NCBI GenBank assembly: GCA_017965425.1
Contig: JAGCPY010000058.1
Location: 1 to 41,893 of the forward strand
Length of the DNA: 41,893 nucleotides
Direction of reading: 5' to 3'
Origin: Bacteroidaceae bacterium
GTDB taxonomy: Bacteria > Bacteroidota > Bacteroidia > Bacteroidales > Bacteroidaceae
The notes under the pieces were generated by a model that saw nothing but the letters and a program-made list of their open reading frames with translations, did not search any database and was not told the DNA's origin. The position numbers were made by a program, and so were the translations under genes. Position 1 is the stretch's first letter, and each line of letters starts with the position of its first letter. This document shows positions 41,551 through 41,893 of the stretch, piece by piece.

Positions 41551-41893
41551 TCATGCTATATGGTTTTCTCTGACACCTTTCCCAAAAAGCAATACCATTG
41601 GATTGAACAAAGGAATCAGACAATAATACCACCCCTTGCCCAAATCCCGGCAACGCCTGATACACTGAATGAGATATAAGATGTACAGCAGAATCACGAC
41701 GATTGATTCTACCAGGAACCAGTATCCCATTTCATGTCTCCATATAAATGACAGACTTGTAGAAGAAAACAGTAACAATAGGGTCAATGGCCATAAACCC
41801 GAAATGAGTGCGAAGCCACCCCAATAAAACGTAAAGGATAGAAGCAGGTTGAATTGCCAATAAGGATACGGGTCATATAGGAACCATAGTTGA
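41551..41893 (-). CDS. DUF805-like membrane protein (5' end beyond window)
   Basis: The frame is open from the window edge to the TGA at 41551 (114 residues visible). It contains three or four hydrophobic segments (FNLLLSFTFYWGGFALISGL, LTLLLLFSSTSLSFIW, FLVESIVVILLYILYLI, YYCLIPLFNPMVLLF) and the stretch QCIRRCRDLGKGWYYCLIPL, which matches the RRLHDxGxSGWW core of DUF805 proteins. It is an inner-membrane protein of unknown role. A frame-internal TTG at 41787 should not be taken as the start because coding continues upstream. Confidence 0.7.
   Translation of the reverse strand, partial: QLWFLYDPYPYWQFNLLLSFTFYWGGFALISGLWPLTLLLLFSSTSLSFIWRHEMGYWFLVESIVVILLYILYLIQCIRRCRDLGKGWYYCLIPLFNPMVLLFGKGVRENHIA

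Overview
The window reads as chromosome of a Bacteroidales bacterium, most likely a Prevotella-like gut or rumen species. Support comes from promoters of the Bacteroidetes type (TTTG, about 20 nt, TAnnTTTG), an almost complete lack of Shine-Dalgarno sequences, Bacteroidetes-type malate dehydrogenase, YchF, MG2-domain and class I fumarase proteins, and large exported glycosidases ending in the short YDLxGRxV...GKKxxxK tail common in this order. No SusC/SusD pair, tRNA or rRNA was seen.

Layout. (1) 1-2.4 kb: half of a nested inverted-repeat element, then ychF and mdh on the minus strand. (2) 2.4-11.7 kb: five closely spaced plus-strand genes: a GH128-like glucanase with a dockerin, an Xaa-Pro aminopeptidase, a small outer-membrane barrel, a gamma-carbonic anhydrase-like protein and a GH95 fucosidase. 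(3) 11.8-17.1 kb, minus: nhaA, a 52-aa peptide not previously listed as a long ORF, and a 1181-aa multidomain surface protein. (4) 17.1-17.7 kb: a complete copy of the nested repeat seen at the window start. (5) 17.7-25.2 kb, minus: a GH127/DUF1680 arabinofuranosidase translationally coupled to a sugar-binding protein, an APH/NahK-type sugar kinase, and an MG2-domain protein. (6) 25.3-27.9 kb, plus: phosphoglucosamine mutase and dusB. (7) 28.2-34.9 kb, minus: class I fumarase behind a cupin lipoprotein, a solitary ftsZ, and a GH30 galactanase-like enzyme.

(8) 35.1-41.9 kb is accessory and in flux. A Pif1-like helicase has lost its start codon and is frameshifted by an exact 17-bp tandem duplication; the reading frame of its lost C-terminus is still open downstream. 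Abutting its 5' end is a Septu-like anti-phage pair (PtuA ATPase and PtuB HNH nuclease) with its own leader. Upstream lie a remnant of an IS4-type transposase inside a second family of inverted repeats, a 31-aa membrane peptide with its own promoter, a decayed one-spacer CRISPR-like array without cas genes, a protein made of two copies of one domain, and the 3' part of a DUF805-like membrane protein.

Together the core genes cover central metabolism (mdh and fumarase are TCA/fumarate-respiration steps), cell division and envelope precursor synthesis. The exported enzymes point to a glycan generalist attacking beta-glucan, fucosylated, arabinosylated and galactan substrates. The most unusual content is the Septu/helicase junction, the helically phased repeat elements and the relic CRISPR-like array.
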